This document shows positions 43,006 to 52,046 of a DNA stretch of 64,000 bases, piece after piece. Below the pieces are notes generated by a model. It saw only the letters and a list, made by a program, of their open reading frames with translations. It did not search any database and had not been told where the DNA came from. How positions within the stretch are numbered: the first letter of the stretch is position 1; each line of letters starts with the position of its first letter. Where the stretch lies: assembly GCA_001769215.1 (NCBI GenBank), contig MEOL01000008.1, positions 1 through 64,000 of the forward strand, in the 5' to 3' direction. Source of the DNA: Bacteroidetes bacterium GWF2_41_31. Lineage in GTDB: Bacteria > Bacteroidota > Bacteroidia > Bacteroidales > F082. The position numbers and the translations under genes were made by a program.

Positions 43006-43872
43006 ATGAAGACAACCGTTTTACTCAAAGTCCTGATTGTACTTTTCCTCTTCTCATGCAGCACGGTGCCGCTAACAGGCCGTAAACAACTCAATATGAT
43101 TCCCGGAGATCAAATCATGTCGATGAGTTTTCAGCAATACAGCGATTTTTTAAAAGAAAACCCACCGGTTACCGGAACCAAAGATGTCCAGATGGTGAAA
43201 GCTGTTGGCCGTAATATTGAGTCAGCAGTTGAAAAGTATCTGACAGACAATAAATTATCCTCACTACTAAATGGATACCAATGGGAGTTTAATCTGATAA
43301 ACGATAAAGCGGTTAATGCCTGGTGTATGCCGGGAGGTAAAGTCGTGGTTTACAGCGGAATTCTTCCGGTTACTCAGAATGAAACAGGGTTGGCAGTGGT
43401 GATGGGTCACGAAATTGCCCACGCGATTGCAGAACACGGCAATGAGCGCATGAGCCAGGAATTGCTGCGGTCGGCTGGATCGGTTGGTTTGGAAGTGGCA
43501 TTAAATGACCAGCCCGAGCAAACTAAAAATCTCTGGATGATGGCTTATGGTGCCGGAACAGAAGTGGCCGCTATTTTGCCCTACAGCCGTTTGCACGAAA
43601 GTGAAGCCGATCACCTTGGACTTATTTTTATGGCGATGGCCGGTTACAATCCGGAAGAATCAGTGGCCTTTTGGCAACGCATGAGTGCAGCGAGCAACGG
43701 ACAGAAACCACCTGAATTTCTCAGTACCCATCCATCGGATCAAACCCGTATAAACAACCTCAATAAGTGGATACCCCAAGCCATGAAATACTATACCGGT
43801 AAAAAAAGTCCAACCTACCAACGGAAGGGAAATTCCGCGAAAACAATAAAGGTATTGGGAAATCCCAAATAA
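43006..43872 (+). CDS. M48-family metalloprotease lipoprotein (LoiP/BepA-like)
   Basis: 288 residues: lipobox (LFLFSCS, Cys near 16), a TGRKQL segment common in the family, the zinc motif HEIAHAIAEHGNE (HEXXH), and the third ligand Glu in LHESEADHLGL. A C-terminal STHPSDQTRI completes the fold. Periplasmic zinc protease tethered to a membrane, probably in outer-membrane protein quality control like BepA or LoiP of E. coli; it lacks BepA's TPR domain. Monocistronic. Confidence 0.93.
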   Translation: MKTTVLLKVLIVLFLFSCSTVPLTGRKQLNMIPGDQIMSMSFQQYSDFLKENPPVTGTKDVQMVKAVGRNIESAVEKYLTDNKLSSLLNGYQWEFNLINDKAVNAWCMPGGKVVVYSGILPVTQNETGLAVVMGHEIAHAIAEHGNERMSQELLRSAGSVGLEVALNDQPEQTKNLWMMAYGAGTEVAAILPYSRLHESEADHLGLIFMAMAGYNPEESVAFWQRMSAASNGQKPPEFLSTHPSDQTRINNLNKWIPQAMKYYTGKKSPTYQRKGNSAKTIKVLGNPK

Positions 43873-44032
43873 TCTATCTTCAAATTCTCTGAAAAGGCTG
43901 ATTCCTTAAAGGTTATTAAGAATAATTAGCGTTTGTTAATAGTATATCCACGCGGTGTTGATTACTATTCAATCATGATAAGATTGGAAAGAAGCGATGT
44001 ATTAGAAAAGCAGGTTAAATCAACAAAGCAGC

Positions 44033-45301
44033 TTATTCGTCAATTTCAATCTTCACCTCATCCAGCCTGCTTCCTGAGCCTTTAAGTATAGTAAAAAGAT
44101 ATGGCGATACGCGAATTTTTTCGTCCAATACCGGTATGCTTTGGTGTTGATAAATGATAAATCCGGCCAGTGTTTCGTATTCGTCATTTACTGGTATGCT
44201 GAGTTTGTATTTTTCGTTTAAATATTCAACTTCCAATCGGGCGGAAAAAATATAACTGTTATCTGTCAACTTTATTTCTGTTTCTTCCTCTATATCGTAT
44301 TCATCTTCAATGTCGCCAAAAATTTCTTCAATCACATCTTCCATGGTAACGATACCTGAGGTTCCCCCAAATTCATCTACCACTACGGCAACACTTTTAT
44401 GGTTTTTAATAAAACTTTGCAGCATATCGCGTGCCGACATGGTTTCGGTTACCAAATTAACAGGTCTTACAATTTGGCGGATGGTTGTGGGGTTGCTAAA
44501 CATATCGTAGGCATGTACGTAACCCACTATTTGATCGATTGTTTTTTCAAAAATCATAATTTTTGAATGCCCGGTTTCGGTGAGGTATTTCCTAAGCACT
44601 TCCACATTTTCACCAATTTCCAGGGCTTCAATTTCCGGTCGCGGTACCATGCATTCCCTGAGCTTAACATGTTTAAAGTCAATTGCGTTCTGAATCATCA
44701 CCATTTCTTGGTTCAACTCCTCCGGTAGTTCATTTTCCGTAGTATAATCCCTCACGTATTCTTCCAAATCAATGGCAGTAAAAATATAAGGCTCATCGGC
44801 AAGTTTTACTCGCAACACTTTTCTTAACAACAATTCTGATATCCCGATATAAACAACTATCAAAGGATAGAAGAGGTAATAGAAGAGCCATACCGGTATG
44901 GCGAAAAACTTCAAATTGGCATTGGGGTTAATACGGAAAAGAACTTTTGGGATAAACTCCGCAACGATCAGTATGAGCAAAGTTGAAAGGATGGTTTGTA
45001 ACAACAAGACAAGATAACCTGAAGAATAACCCTCCGGGAGGTGACTTACGATAATGGGTTCCAGTACACGGGCTGTAGAAATTCCGTATACCACCAACGC
45101 AATGTTATTGCCAAGCAACAGGGAGCCTATAAACCGCGATGGATTGTTGTAAAATGCTGATAGAATAGCGGCGGGAAGGAGCTTGCGTTTTAAGTCTAAC
45201 TCCTGTTTAAGCTTGTTAGAACTTACAAAGGCGATTTCCATTCCTGAAAAAAACCCTGAAAGGATCAACATACTTATGATAATAATACCGTCTGTGCTCA
45301 T
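44033..45301 (-). CDS. CNNM/CBS-domain transporter-associated protein (hemolysin-type)
   Basis: 422 residues: CNNM (DUF21) domain with about four membrane helices (1-185), a CBS pair (about 200-330; MVPRPEIEAL, GYVHAYDMF, VVVDEFGGTSGIVTMED), and a CorC/HlyC C-terminal domain (345-420). Homologues act in Mg2+/Co2+ export or homeostasis; the hemolysin name is historical. Start at ATG 45301: -7 element TACTTTTG (45319-45326, minus) lies 17 bases upstream, so the longer frame from 45364 is untranscribed. In Bacteroidota this gene commonly follows lptC. Confidence 0.92.
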   Translation of the reverse strand: MSTDGIIIISMLILSGFFSGMEIAFVSSNKLKQELDLKRKLLPAAILSAFYNNPSRFIGSLLLGNNIALVVYGISTARVLEPIIVSHLPEGYSSGYLVLLLQTILSTLLILIVAEFIPKVLFRINPNANLKFFAIPVWLFYYLFYPLIVVYIGISELLLRKVLRVKLADEPYIFTAIDLEEYVRDYTTENELPEELNQEMVMIQNAIDFKHVKLRECMVPRPEIEALEIGENVEVLRKYLTETGHSKIMIFEKTIDQIVGYVHAYDMFSNPTTIRQIVRPVNLVTETMSARDMLQSFIKNHKSVAVVVDEFGGTSGIVTMEDVIEEIFGDIEDEYDIEEETEIKLTDNSYIFSARLEVEYLNEKYKLSIPVNDEYETLAGFIIYQHQSIPVLDEKIRVSPYLFTILKGSGSRLDEVKIEIDE

Positions 45302-45318
45302 GTGCAAATACAAAAATG

Positions 45319-45326
45319 CAAAAGTA
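45319..45326 (-). promoter_or_regulatory. -7 element of the CNNM/CBS gene
   Basis: TACTTTTG on the minus strand; leader about ten bases. It decides the start codon of the gene. Confidence 0.55.
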
Positions 45327-45415
45327 TCGAATAAAGTGGAATTTTTTATCTCAGTTCGAAACAAGTAAATTTCTTGATATAACTGGTTCGTAAGATTCTA
45401 AAAATTCCTTGGTTT

Positions 45416-45475
45416 GGAGTATTGGAGTTATATAGTTGTGGTAATTGCAAATACTCCATCACTCCATTTCTCCGT
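45416..45475. repeat. GGAGTATT / CTCCAT low-complexity inverted repeat
   Basis: GGAGTATTGGAG (45416-45427) is complemented by AATACTCC (45450-45457) followed by ATCACTCCATTTCTCC. Short GGAGTA-type units like these recur in Bacteroidota intergenic DNA. It separates lptC from the CNNM gene. Confidence 0.5.
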
Positions 45476-45511
45476 TGTCACTCATAAAATATTTCTATCG
45501 AAATCTGGTAG

Positions 45512-46084
45512 TTAAGGCTTTTTGGGTTCATCATCTTCCAGTTCCAGCTCACCCCGGATATGATAAATTTCCCTGTTACTGAACGATTCGTTGGCACTCA
45601 TGCTATCCCCGTAGATGACCTTGTCAGGGGTTACAATTTTTACAAAGGTTCCCGATCTGATGGTTTTTTTCTTCCGGTCCCAGTACAGGTTTTCAGTGAA
45701 CAATTGTTCATTTGTCAGGTAATTTTTAACGACTACATCATTTCGGGCGCTCATGTTTTTAGTTCGCTCGTACATGATGCCATAGTTGGCCCTAATAGTG
45801 GATGTTTTTTGACCGATGGAGTCAAAAAGGATGACTTCAAACCCTTCTGCGAATTCAGTATATGCATCATTTCCATCAAACTTTTCCATTAACGGACTGA
45901 TTAATTGCATCTGAATCCTGGCCGAATCGGAACGTGTATAGTTAATATGAAATGCTTTCACCACAGGCAGTGTATCCTGACTGGTTATTTCCTTGATGGT
46001 TTCAAGAGAGTTTTCGCAAGAAAAAAAGACCCCGGTCATGAAAATGACAAGGGTCAATTGTATGATTTTTTTTAAGGGTATCAT
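45512..46084 (-). CDS. lptC: LPS export ABC transporter periplasmic protein LptC
   Basis: 190 residues with a lipobox (Cys23, GVFFSC), unlike the membrane-anchored LptC of E. coli but normal for Bacteroidota. The body is the beta-jellyroll OstA/LptC fold, with EFAEGFEVILFDSIGQ, ANYGIMYER and NREIYHIRGELEL. It bridges LptB2FG to LptA in carrying LPS across the periplasm. Fourth gene of the coaX - outer-membrane protein - TPR - lptC run, 15 bases after the TPR gene. Confidence 0.9.
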   Translation of the reverse strand: MIPLKKIIQLTLVIFMTGVFFSCENSLETIKEITSQDTLPVVKAFHINYTRSDSARIQMQLISPLMEKFDGNDAYTEFAEGFEVILFDSIGQKTSTIRANYGIMYERTKNMSARNDVVVKNYLTNEQLFTENLYWDRKKKTIRSGTFVKIVTPDKVIYGDSMSANESFSNREIYHIRGELELEDDEPKKP

Positions 46085-46099
46085 GATAAGTGCAGGCGG

Positions 46100-47494
46100 T
46101 TACCTGGCAGCCCTCACGGTGGTTACTTCGTTTATCCAGCACTCAACTTTATACGAATCGCCTTCATTCAGGTTGTGGAAGAAAAGCAATTCCGTGGGAG
46201 GAAAATACTTTTGATAAGTGGCAATACGAACGTTCATTTTCTCGGATAAATCAGGTTCAATACGTTTGGCCTGGTTATATTTATCAACGGCTACCCAATA
46301 AGCTACTTTAGTTGTCAAATCATCGGTGCCGCAATCTTTGGCGCTAGCTGCATAACTGTCGCCAATAATAACATAAGGGGCGCCGGCAGTTGGATTTAGA
46401 GCGGCTGCCTTAAGAGCCACCTGACGTGCTGAGGAGTATCTTTCAAGGGTCAGGTAATCTTCCGCCAAAAACATCATCGAATTATAGGCCTTGCTTTCGT
46501 TATCCATTTTGGAAGCTTCCTCCAGGTATGGGATGGCTTCCTCATACTTTTTTTCCAAAAGCATCATTTTACCAATGAGGTAGGCCGACTCGGCTGATGG
46601 CTCAATTTTATATAGATTTATGGTGGCCTTAAAATACAAAGGTGCCTCAACACATTCTTTTTTATCAAGCAATTTTGTAATCTTTTTCAGCAACCCAATA
46701 TCATCCGGCGTTGCATCAAATTTCTTTTGATAGATACGAACAAGGTCAATACAGTTGGCAAATGGTTCAAATGTGATTTCAATATTTCCTTTTATATTTT
46801 CCCATTGTTCGATTTCTTTTGTGTTGCCGGATTTAGTATATTTCTCGATATTACTGTCGATGTAATCGCTCAGTATGTCGTAGGCATCAATAATCGCGGC
46901 AGTATCCGTTTCACCTGATTTGGCCATGCGTGTCAACGATCTGAAATAATAGATGAAAATCGGTCCTTCGGAGTTGGCTTTTTCAAACGCGATGGATTTG
47001 CCCAGAATTTCATAGACTTCTTTATAGCGATCCGGATTAACCTGATAGAGGTCGACCCCTTTTCGTCCTAAAATTTCACCTTCTTGTGGAGCCCCTGACT
47101 TATAGTGTGTTGGGAAAAATTCAATTCTACGGTCATAAATCATCATCAGGGTGTCGATAAGGGTGGCATTCTTTTTAGGATCCTTGGTCTTAGAAATTTC
47201 AAAACCATACATTTTAGCACCATCAACATATACATTTTCTGTGGAACGCGGACAGTTTTGATAGACCCATCTCCATGATTTTAATGCATCATGAATGGAA
47301 GTGTTTTTGTAATCACTTTGTTTCCATTGTTTATAAAATTCCCTGTAAAGGGATAATTTCATCACACAGGTCGCGCTATCTTTTCCATACTTTGAGCCAT
47401 CATCCTGAGGATTATTGTCCATCACAGGATTTCCGGCTATGCTTAAAAATGTAAAACCGATGCTGAATAGTAATGTCAATGCCTTTAACTTCAT
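46100..47494 (-). CDS. Periplasmic TPR protein
   Basis: 464 residues with a signal peptide (1-21) and TPR-type helices, clearest at about 310-430 (YLIGKMMLLEKKYEEAIPYL, NSMMFLAEDYLTLERYSSAR). Conserved position between the outer-membrane protein and lptC suggests a role in envelope or outer-membrane biogenesis, but no function is established to my knowledge. Gap of 24 bases to the upstream gene and 15 to lptC, so within one operon. Confidence 0.85.
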   Translation of the reverse strand: MKLKALTLLFSIGFTFLSIAGNPVMDNNPQDDGSKYGKDSATCVMKLSLYREFYKQWKQSDYKNTSIHDALKSWRWVYQNCPRSTENVYVDGAKMYGFEISKTKDPKKNATLIDTLMMIYDRRIEFFPTHYKSGAPQEGEILGRKGVDLYQVNPDRYKEVYEILGKSIAFEKANSEGPIFIYYFRSLTRMAKSGETDTAAIIDAYDILSDYIDSNIEKYTKSGNTKEIEQWENIKGNIEITFEPFANCIDLVRIYQKKFDATPDDIGLLKKITKLLDKKECVEAPLYFKATINLYKIEPSAESAYLIGKMMLLEKKYEEAIPYLEEASKMDNESKAYNSMMFLAEDYLTLERYSSARQVALKAAALNPTAGAPYVIIGDSYAASAKDCGTDDLTTKVAYWVAVDKYNQAKRIEPDLSEKMNVRIATYQKYFPPTELLFFHNLNEGDSYKVECWINEVTTVRAAR

Positions 47495-47518
47495 TGTACT
47501 AGTGATTTATATTAGAGA

Positions 47519-48799
47519 TTAATGATATTGTTTTTTATAAAACCAAATTTCCTGTATTGATATCCCAAGCGAAAGGTTGATAAAGTTTTCCTGTATCAGT
47601 TGGTTATTGGTAGTACCTCTACGACCAATTTCTACACTCAGGTCAATTCCCGTTTTTGATTTCTTTATAGGAAAGCCAAGTCCAAAACTTATGCCAAACT
47701 CACTAATTTGATTTCCATAAAGATTTAAGTAGGAATGGTTGTAGCGAGCACCTAACCTGTAAGTCATTCTTTTATAAAGACTTGAGATGCTGCTGTGTTT
47801 AGGTTGCAATTCGCCTCCCACAGCCACTCTCCAGGCATTTGTAAGGCTGTCGGAAACGCCAAAAGCCTTATATTTTTTCCAATTTTGCCATTCAAAATCA
47901 ATCCCGACAAGCCAATGATCTATTTTTTGATAGGTTGCCCCAATACCAATTCTTTGCGGCAACACCAATGTTCCTTTTTCATCGGATTTATAGACGATGG
48001 TATCAATAACATATTCAACAACATCATCATACCCACCCAAGAGGGTTTTCGACAAGTAGTCGCGTTTTGCATTTATGTTAAATGGGTTGGCATAGGTAAC
48101 ACCAATGGTGGCTTTTCTGTTTTGATCTGAAATCAAATCATATTGAAGCCCGTAATCAAAAATAAAATCACTTACTTTTAAACGACTTTCGCTTTTAGTG
48201 CCGAAAATATAAGCCGAGTCGGGAAAATAAATCATACTGGAACGACTGGTTTGGCCAAATAAATAAGTAGCATTAAACCCAATTCGCAGGTTCTCCTGAA
48301 GTTTAAAGCCATGTCCCCAGAAGATTTGATTGAGGCCGCCATCACCTGTGAAATTATGCAGGACATCACTAAAATCGGGTACTTCAACGGTGGTTTGAAT
48401 ATTGTAACCTACTTTGCTAAATGGCAAAACACCAAGTGCCATACGATACCAACGAGTTACAGGAAAACCAAACATCAGATAATTTAGCGAAAGGTCGGAA
48501 CCGTGTTCACTCATGGTGGTTGTCTTATACGTTGTTGAATTGCCGTAAATCCCTATTTCAAACATAAATGCCGAGGAATCCTGCACCACATAGGAGGCTG
48601 GATTAGAAGGATTAAGCGTGGTTGAATTGGCAAAACCTATGGAGATGCCACCCATACCCATTACTGTGGAATTGATGTTGTTGTTGTGCAATTCTCCAAG
48701 GCCAAACCTTGAGTAAGGGCTATTAATGCCGGTTTGACCCCAAACGGCAACGCCGGTTAGTACCAGCAAAAAGGAAATGGTTATTTTAACTATTTTCAT
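47519..48799 (-). CDS. Outer-membrane beta-barrel protein (FadL/OmpP1-like)
   Basis: 426 residues: signal peptide (MKIVKITISFLLVLTGVAVW), then NSPYSRFGLGELHNNNINST, a start typical of the Bacteroidota group related to FadL-type hydrophobic-compound transporters, and a series of antiparallel strands to the end. The start ATG at 48799 overlaps the coaX stop by 14 bases. Its constant presence beside coaX and lptC in Bacteroidota suggests a core envelope task; the substrate is unknown. Confidence 0.85.
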   Translation of the reverse strand: MKIVKITISFLLVLTGVAVWGQTGINSPYSRFGLGELHNNNINSTVMGMGGISIGFANSTTLNPSNPASYVVQDSSAFMFEIGIYGNSTTYKTTTMSEHGSDLSLNYLMFGFPVTRWYRMALGVLPFSKVGYNIQTTVEVPDFSDVLHNFTGDGGLNQIFWGHGFKLQENLRIGFNATYLFGQTSRSSMIYFPDSAYIFGTKSESRLKVSDFIFDYGLQYDLISDQNRKATIGVTYANPFNINAKRDYLSKTLLGGYDDVVEYVIDTIVYKSDEKGTLVLPQRIGIGATYQKIDHWLVGIDFEWQNWKKYKAFGVSDSLTNAWRVAVGGELQPKHSSISSLYKRMTYRLGARYNHSYLNLYGNQISEFGISFGLGFPIKKSKTGIDLSVEIGRRGTTNNQLIQENFINLSLGISIQEIWFYKKQYH

Positions 48800-49520
48800 T
48801 AAAATCAAGGATTTTTTTTAACCCCTGTACTACAATATTTGGGGTTGCAAAGATGTCATTTTTTATGTATTTTTCAAAATATTTATAATCGCCGCCACTT
48901 ATTACTACCTTAAGTCCTTTAAACAGGGCATGATACTGACCTATTATTCCACTCACCTCTGCCAGAACACCGTTTTTTACCCCACTGTTAATACAAGCAA
49001 TGGTCGAATTACCTATGAGCTCAGTTGACTGATCGTCCGTGTTTTCGATAAACGGTAAACCTCCGGTAAAAGTATGCAGGGCCTTGTATCGCATTTGAAT
49101 TCCAGGACTGATACCGCCTCCAATATACAGAAGATTTGATGTAACGAGGTCGTAGGTGATGCTGGTTCCCGCATCGATTATTAATATAGTTTTCCCCGGA
49201 TAAATAGACAAGGCACCTGCAACGGCAGCTATGCGGTCTTTGCCAAGGGTTTGAGGTGTTGAATACTCAAGATTGAAAGGCAGGGGAGTCTGGTGGGTTA
49301 ATTTAATGAAATGTGAGTTAAGATCAAGGTATTCGTCAATTTCAGGAGGATAGGGAGCTACACTTGACAGGATGGTTGACTGAATGGAGGGATATTCAAT
49401 AAATAGATTTTTTATGGTATCAATATCAATTCGATCGGTCGATTGAATAGCAGACAAACTCTCTTCTTTAAAAAGAGCGAATTTTGCTTTGGTATTTCCT
49501 AAATCTATAACTAATTTCAT
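48786..49520 (-). CDS. coaX: Type III pantothenate kinase
   Basis: First step of coenzyme A synthesis, pantothenate to 4'-phosphopantothenate. 244 residues, ASKHA fold: LVIDLGNTKAKFALF (P-loop-like phosphate 1), GKDRIAAVAGA, and IIDAGTSITYDLV (phosphate 2) with the conserved Asp residues, GGGISPGIQMR. First gene of the coaX-lptC run. -7 element TACTTTTG at 49541-49548 (minus). An upstream ATG (49529) adds three residues; 49520 is chosen because the protein begins with MKLVIDLGN as in relatives. Confidence 0.95.
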   Translation of the reverse strand: MKLVIDLGNTKAKFALFKEESLSAIQSTDRIDIDTIKNLFIEYPSIQSTILSSVAPYPPEIDEYLDLNSHFIKLTHQTPLPFNLEYSTPQTLGKDRIAAVAGALSIYPGKTILIIDAGTSITYDLVTSNLLYIGGGISPGIQMRYKALHTFTGGLPFIENTDDQSTELIGNSTIACINSGVKNGVLAEVSGIIGQYHALFKGLKVVISGGDYKYFEKYIKNDIFATPNIVVQGLKKILDFNENS

Positions 49521-49540
49521 GCAAGGCATTGTGTTAGCAG

Positions 49541-49548
49541 CAAAAGTA
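49541..49548 (-). promoter_or_regulatory. -7 element of the coaX-lptC operon
   Basis: TACTTTTG on the minus strand, 20 bases before the chosen ATG. Confidence 0.5.
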
Positions 49549-49589
49549 CGTTACGGAATCGAGTGAGACTTAATTTTTTATGATTTTTT

Positions 49590-49618
49590 TTGAGAAATGA
49601 AAAAAAGGTGTATTTTTG
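49590..49618 (+). promoter_or_regulatory. tRNA-Phe promoter (TTG, N18, TATTTTTG)
   Basis: -33 TTG at 49590-49592 and -7 TATTTTTG at 49611-49618. The tRNA starts 16 bases later, leaving a short 5' leader for RNase P. Confidence 0.7.
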
Positions 49619-49634
49619 CACCTCCAATTGAGGA

Positions 49635-49707
49635 GGTACCATAGCTCAGTAGGTAGAGCAATGGACTGAAAATCCATGTGTCCCTGGTTCGATCCCGGGT
49701 GGTACCA
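49635..49707 (+). tRNA. tRNA-Phe (GAA)
   Basis: 73 bases folding into a full cloverleaf: acceptor GGTACCA/TGGTACC, D stem GCTC/GAGC, anticodon stem ATGGA/TCCAT with loop CTGAAAA (anticodon GAA at 49668-49670), T stem CCTGG/CCGGG with TTCGATC. The discriminator is A and CCA is not encoded (A followed by CTT). A terminator hairpin follows at once. Confidence 0.97.
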
Positions 49708-49714
49708 CTTTAAA

Positions 49715-49755
49715 AAAAAACCCCTGAAATTCAAATTGTTTCAGGGGTTTTTCTT
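49715..49755 (+). terminator. Terminator after tRNA-Phe
   Basis: CCCCTGAAA (49721-49729), nine-base loop, TTTCAGGGG (49739-49747), then TTTTTCTTTT. The A run before the stem extends the pairing. Confidence 0.88.
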
Positions 49756-49890
49756 TTATGTTAAAACATAACCCGATTTTAATAACTCGCAATTTTTTTA
49801 CTTTTTCTACAAAATATTCTTTGGTTCCCAATCTCTTAATTGATAATCATAATGATTTTGTGTAATTTCAATTGATCTTTTTTTCATTCA

Positions 49891-50226
49891 TTACTCTTCT
49901 ACCTGTTCAGATATAAAATATACTATCTGTATGTATTTTCTTCCAATCCACAAGGATTGGTCATCTTCCTCCCAAAAAACAGGAAGAATTCAATTAGAGT
50001 TTTTTAAATTAATTTCACCTTCTAATTTTTTCATATCCTAATTTTTATAACACGCCTTCAGCTTAGATTCTAACTACGATGTCCTATTTTTAGCTAACGA
50101 AACTGCTACACCTACAAACCCTCTGCCGAGTGTTTTTTCAAACGCCTGCCTAAAAACAATCTTCACCCATTCTCGCAATCCCCAATAATCTTTCCTTCTG
50201 AAATGATCAAACTCAGGAAGCAACTA
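49891..50226 (-). pseudogene. Decayed coding fragments of unrecognised genes
   Basis: The gap 49756-50296 has no intact gene, but two minus-strand stretches read like protein. One (50223 to the TAG at 50074) has no start codon and contains DYWGLREWVKIVFRQAFEK and TLGRGFVGVAVSLAKN. The other (ATG 50034 to TAA 49891) reads MKKLEGEINLKNSN, an in-frame TGA (49990-49992), then WEEDDQSLWIGRKYIQIVYF. I recognise neither family. They may be remains of one or two small genes. Chance frames are possible. Confidence 0.35.
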
Positions 50227-50255
50227 ACTTTTAAACCACCTCCCCCATATTTTAA

Positions 50256-50263
50256 TAAATTTG
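50256..50263 (+). promoter_or_regulatory. -7 element of the serine hydrolase gene
   Basis: TAAATTTG on the plus strand. A TTG start at 50261 lies inside it, so translation must begin at the ATG at 50297. Confidence 0.5.
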
Positions 50264-50296
50264 TCAAAGAATATCCATCATCAAACAACCATTCAA

Positions 50297-51862
50297 ATGA
50301 CACGAAAAATTAGCTCCCTCCTACTGCTTGCCGGTTTCCTGTTTTTCTCCGGAATCAGCATCCACGCCCAAATAACCTCCCGCCAGGTAGATTCCCTGGT
50401 AACCGAAGCCATATCAAAATTCAATGTGGCCGGGGCTTCGGTGGCCATTGTGAAAGATGGAAAAGTGGTTCATAGCCAGGGTTACGGGGTAAAATCCATT
50501 ATCACCGGCGAAAAAGTGGATAATCAAACCCAATTTGCCATTGCCTCCAACAGTAAAGCGTTTACCACGGCTGCACTGGCGCTGCTGGTTGATGAGGGCA
50601 AACTCCATTGGACCGACAAGGTGGCGAACCACCTGCCCGAATTCAAAATGTACAACGACTACGTCACCCAAAATTTCATCATCCTGGATTTACTCACCCA
50701 CCGCAGCGGACTGGGACTGGGTGCCGGCGATTTGATGATTTTCCCGGATGGATCTGATTTCACCATCCACGATATCATGACCTGCTTTCAGCATTTTGAG
50801 CCACAATCGGCCTTTAGGACCAAATTCGACTACGACAACCTGCTGTACCTGGTAGCCGGTGAAATCATCGCACGCACCAGCGGCATGTCGTGGGAAGAAT
50901 TTATCAAAACCCGCATCATGAACCCACTGGGAATGACCCATTCATCGCCTTCTGTGGCTTTTATGCAAGACAAAAGCAACCTGGCTTCACCGCACAACAC
51001 GGTGGATGGAAAGCTGACAGCCCTGCCTACTTACCAGGACATGGTCAATGGGGCGGCGGGTGGCATTTATTCAAGTGCTGAGGATTTAAGCAAATGGATG
51101 CTGGTGCAGCTCAGCCATGGCAAATATGGCGACAGCCTCGACAAACAACTGTTTACTGAGGCCGGTCAGAATGAAATGTGGAAGATTCATACTTCTTTGA
51201 ATGTCAACAAAAATCCAAGGTACAACTCACATTTCTCAGGTTACGGACTTGGCTGGGGATTGCGGGATGTGCAAGGCAAACTGTTGGCTTCGCATACAGG
51301 CGGTTTGCCCGGAATGTTGTCAATCACCATGCTGATTCCGGATATCAACTTTGGGATTGTGGTACTTACCAACACCGAACCAGGAGGGGCAGCCCTGTTT
51401 TCTTCCATCAGTCAAACCGTGACGGACAGTTATCTTGGTCTGGATGATTTTCAATGGATTGAGAAAAATTACAAGCGCATGCAACAGCGCGAAGAAGCCG
51501 ATTCCGTCACCATCCAGGCCTGGGAAACCGTTGCCAAAGCCAACAGTACCGGCATCAGCGCCGAAGATTACACGGGAATTTATCAGGATGACTGGTTCGG
51601 GAAGGTAGAAATTTGGAACAAGGAAGGCCAACTTTGGTTTAAGTCGGTTCGCTCGCCCAAACTCAACGGCCCCATGTACTTTTACAACGCCAACACCTTT
51701 GCCATTAAATGGGAATACCGGGACATGAACGCGGATGCTTTTGCTATTTTTTGTCTGGATGAAAACGGTAAAGCGCAAAGCATTAAAATGAAAGGGATTT
51801 CTCCGAACATCGATTTTAGTTTCGATTTCCAGGATTTGGATCTGAAACGGGTGGAGAACTAA
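50297..51862 (+). CDS. Beta-lactamase-fold serine hydrolase (DUF3471 C-terminus)
   Basis: 521 residues: signal peptide (1-25, ISIHAQ end), a class C beta-lactamase-type domain (about 30-370) with catalytic SNSK in IASNSKAFTTAAL and YDN in FDYDNLLYLV, then a DUF3471-type beta domain (about 410-515). Such proteins are penicillin-binding-protein relatives acting as esterases, peptidases or D-aminopeptidases; true beta-lactamase activity is unlikely to be inferred safely. Secreted to the periplasm. Monocistronic. Confidence 0.9.
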   Translation: MTRKISSLLLLAGFLFFSGISIHAQITSRQVDSLVTEAISKFNVAGASVAIVKDGKVVHSQGYGVKSIITGEKVDNQTQFAIASNSKAFTTAALALLVDEGKLHWTDKVANHLPEFKMYNDYVTQNFIILDLLTHRSGLGLGAGDLMIFPDGSDFTIHDIMTCFQHFEPQSAFRTKFDYDNLLYLVAGEIIARTSGMSWEEFIKTRIMNPLGMTHSSPSVAFMQDKSNLASPHNTVDGKLTALPTYQDMVNGAAGGIYSSAEDLSKWMLVQLSHGKYGDSLDKQLFTEAGQNEMWKIHTSLNVNKNPRYNSHFSGYGLGWGLRDVQGKLLASHTGGLPGMLSITMLIPDINFGIVVLTNTEPGGAALFSSISQTVTDSYLGLDDFQWIEKNYKRMQQREEADSVTIQAWETVAKANSTGISAEDYTGIYQDDWFGKVEIWNKEGQLWFKSVRSPKLNGPMYFYNANTFAIKWEYRDMNADAFAIFCLDENGKAQSIKMKGISPNIDFSFDFQDLDLKRVEN

Positions 51863-51927
51863 TTAAAGGCCATATTCAGATCTGGCAGATTAGGGAACTT
51901 CTGATATTAAAGGGAATTTACTTTGGG

Positions 51928-51975
51928 AAGCTGTTACACAAAGTTACACAAAGAAGGCACAAAGGACCACAAAGG
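51928..51975. repeat. ACACAAAG-type dispersed repeat, plus-strand copy
   Basis: TTACACAAAG is repeated in tandem and continues as AAGGCACAAAGGACCACAAAGG. The same motif, inverted, is at 62541-62585. Common low-complexity intergenic element in many bacteria; no coding sense. Confidence 0.55.
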
Positions 51976-52034
51976 ATTTAATCCGGTTAGAAGATTATTG
52001 AGTACGGGATGATTTCCTGATCAGTAAAAACGTT

Positions 52035-52042
52035 TAGATTTG
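52035..52042 (+). promoter_or_regulatory. -7 element of the ABC cassette, predicting a leaderless mRNA
   Basis: TAGATTTG on the plus strand ends four bases before the ATG at 52047, so the transcript should start at or next to the start codon. Confidence 0.5.
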
Positions 52043-52046
52043 CTTT

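Noticed and set aside
43975-44085. 36-codon plus-strand frame near the CNNM gene end
   Set aside because: More than a third of it is antisense to the conserved end of the CNNM gene; no -7 element.
45301-45364. N-terminal extension of the CNNM/CBS protein
   Set aside because: It would begin upstream of the -7 element at 45319-45326, and the extra residues do not resemble the family's N-terminus.
49646-49831. 61-codon minus-strand frame
   Set aside because: Antisense to tRNA-Phe and its terminator.
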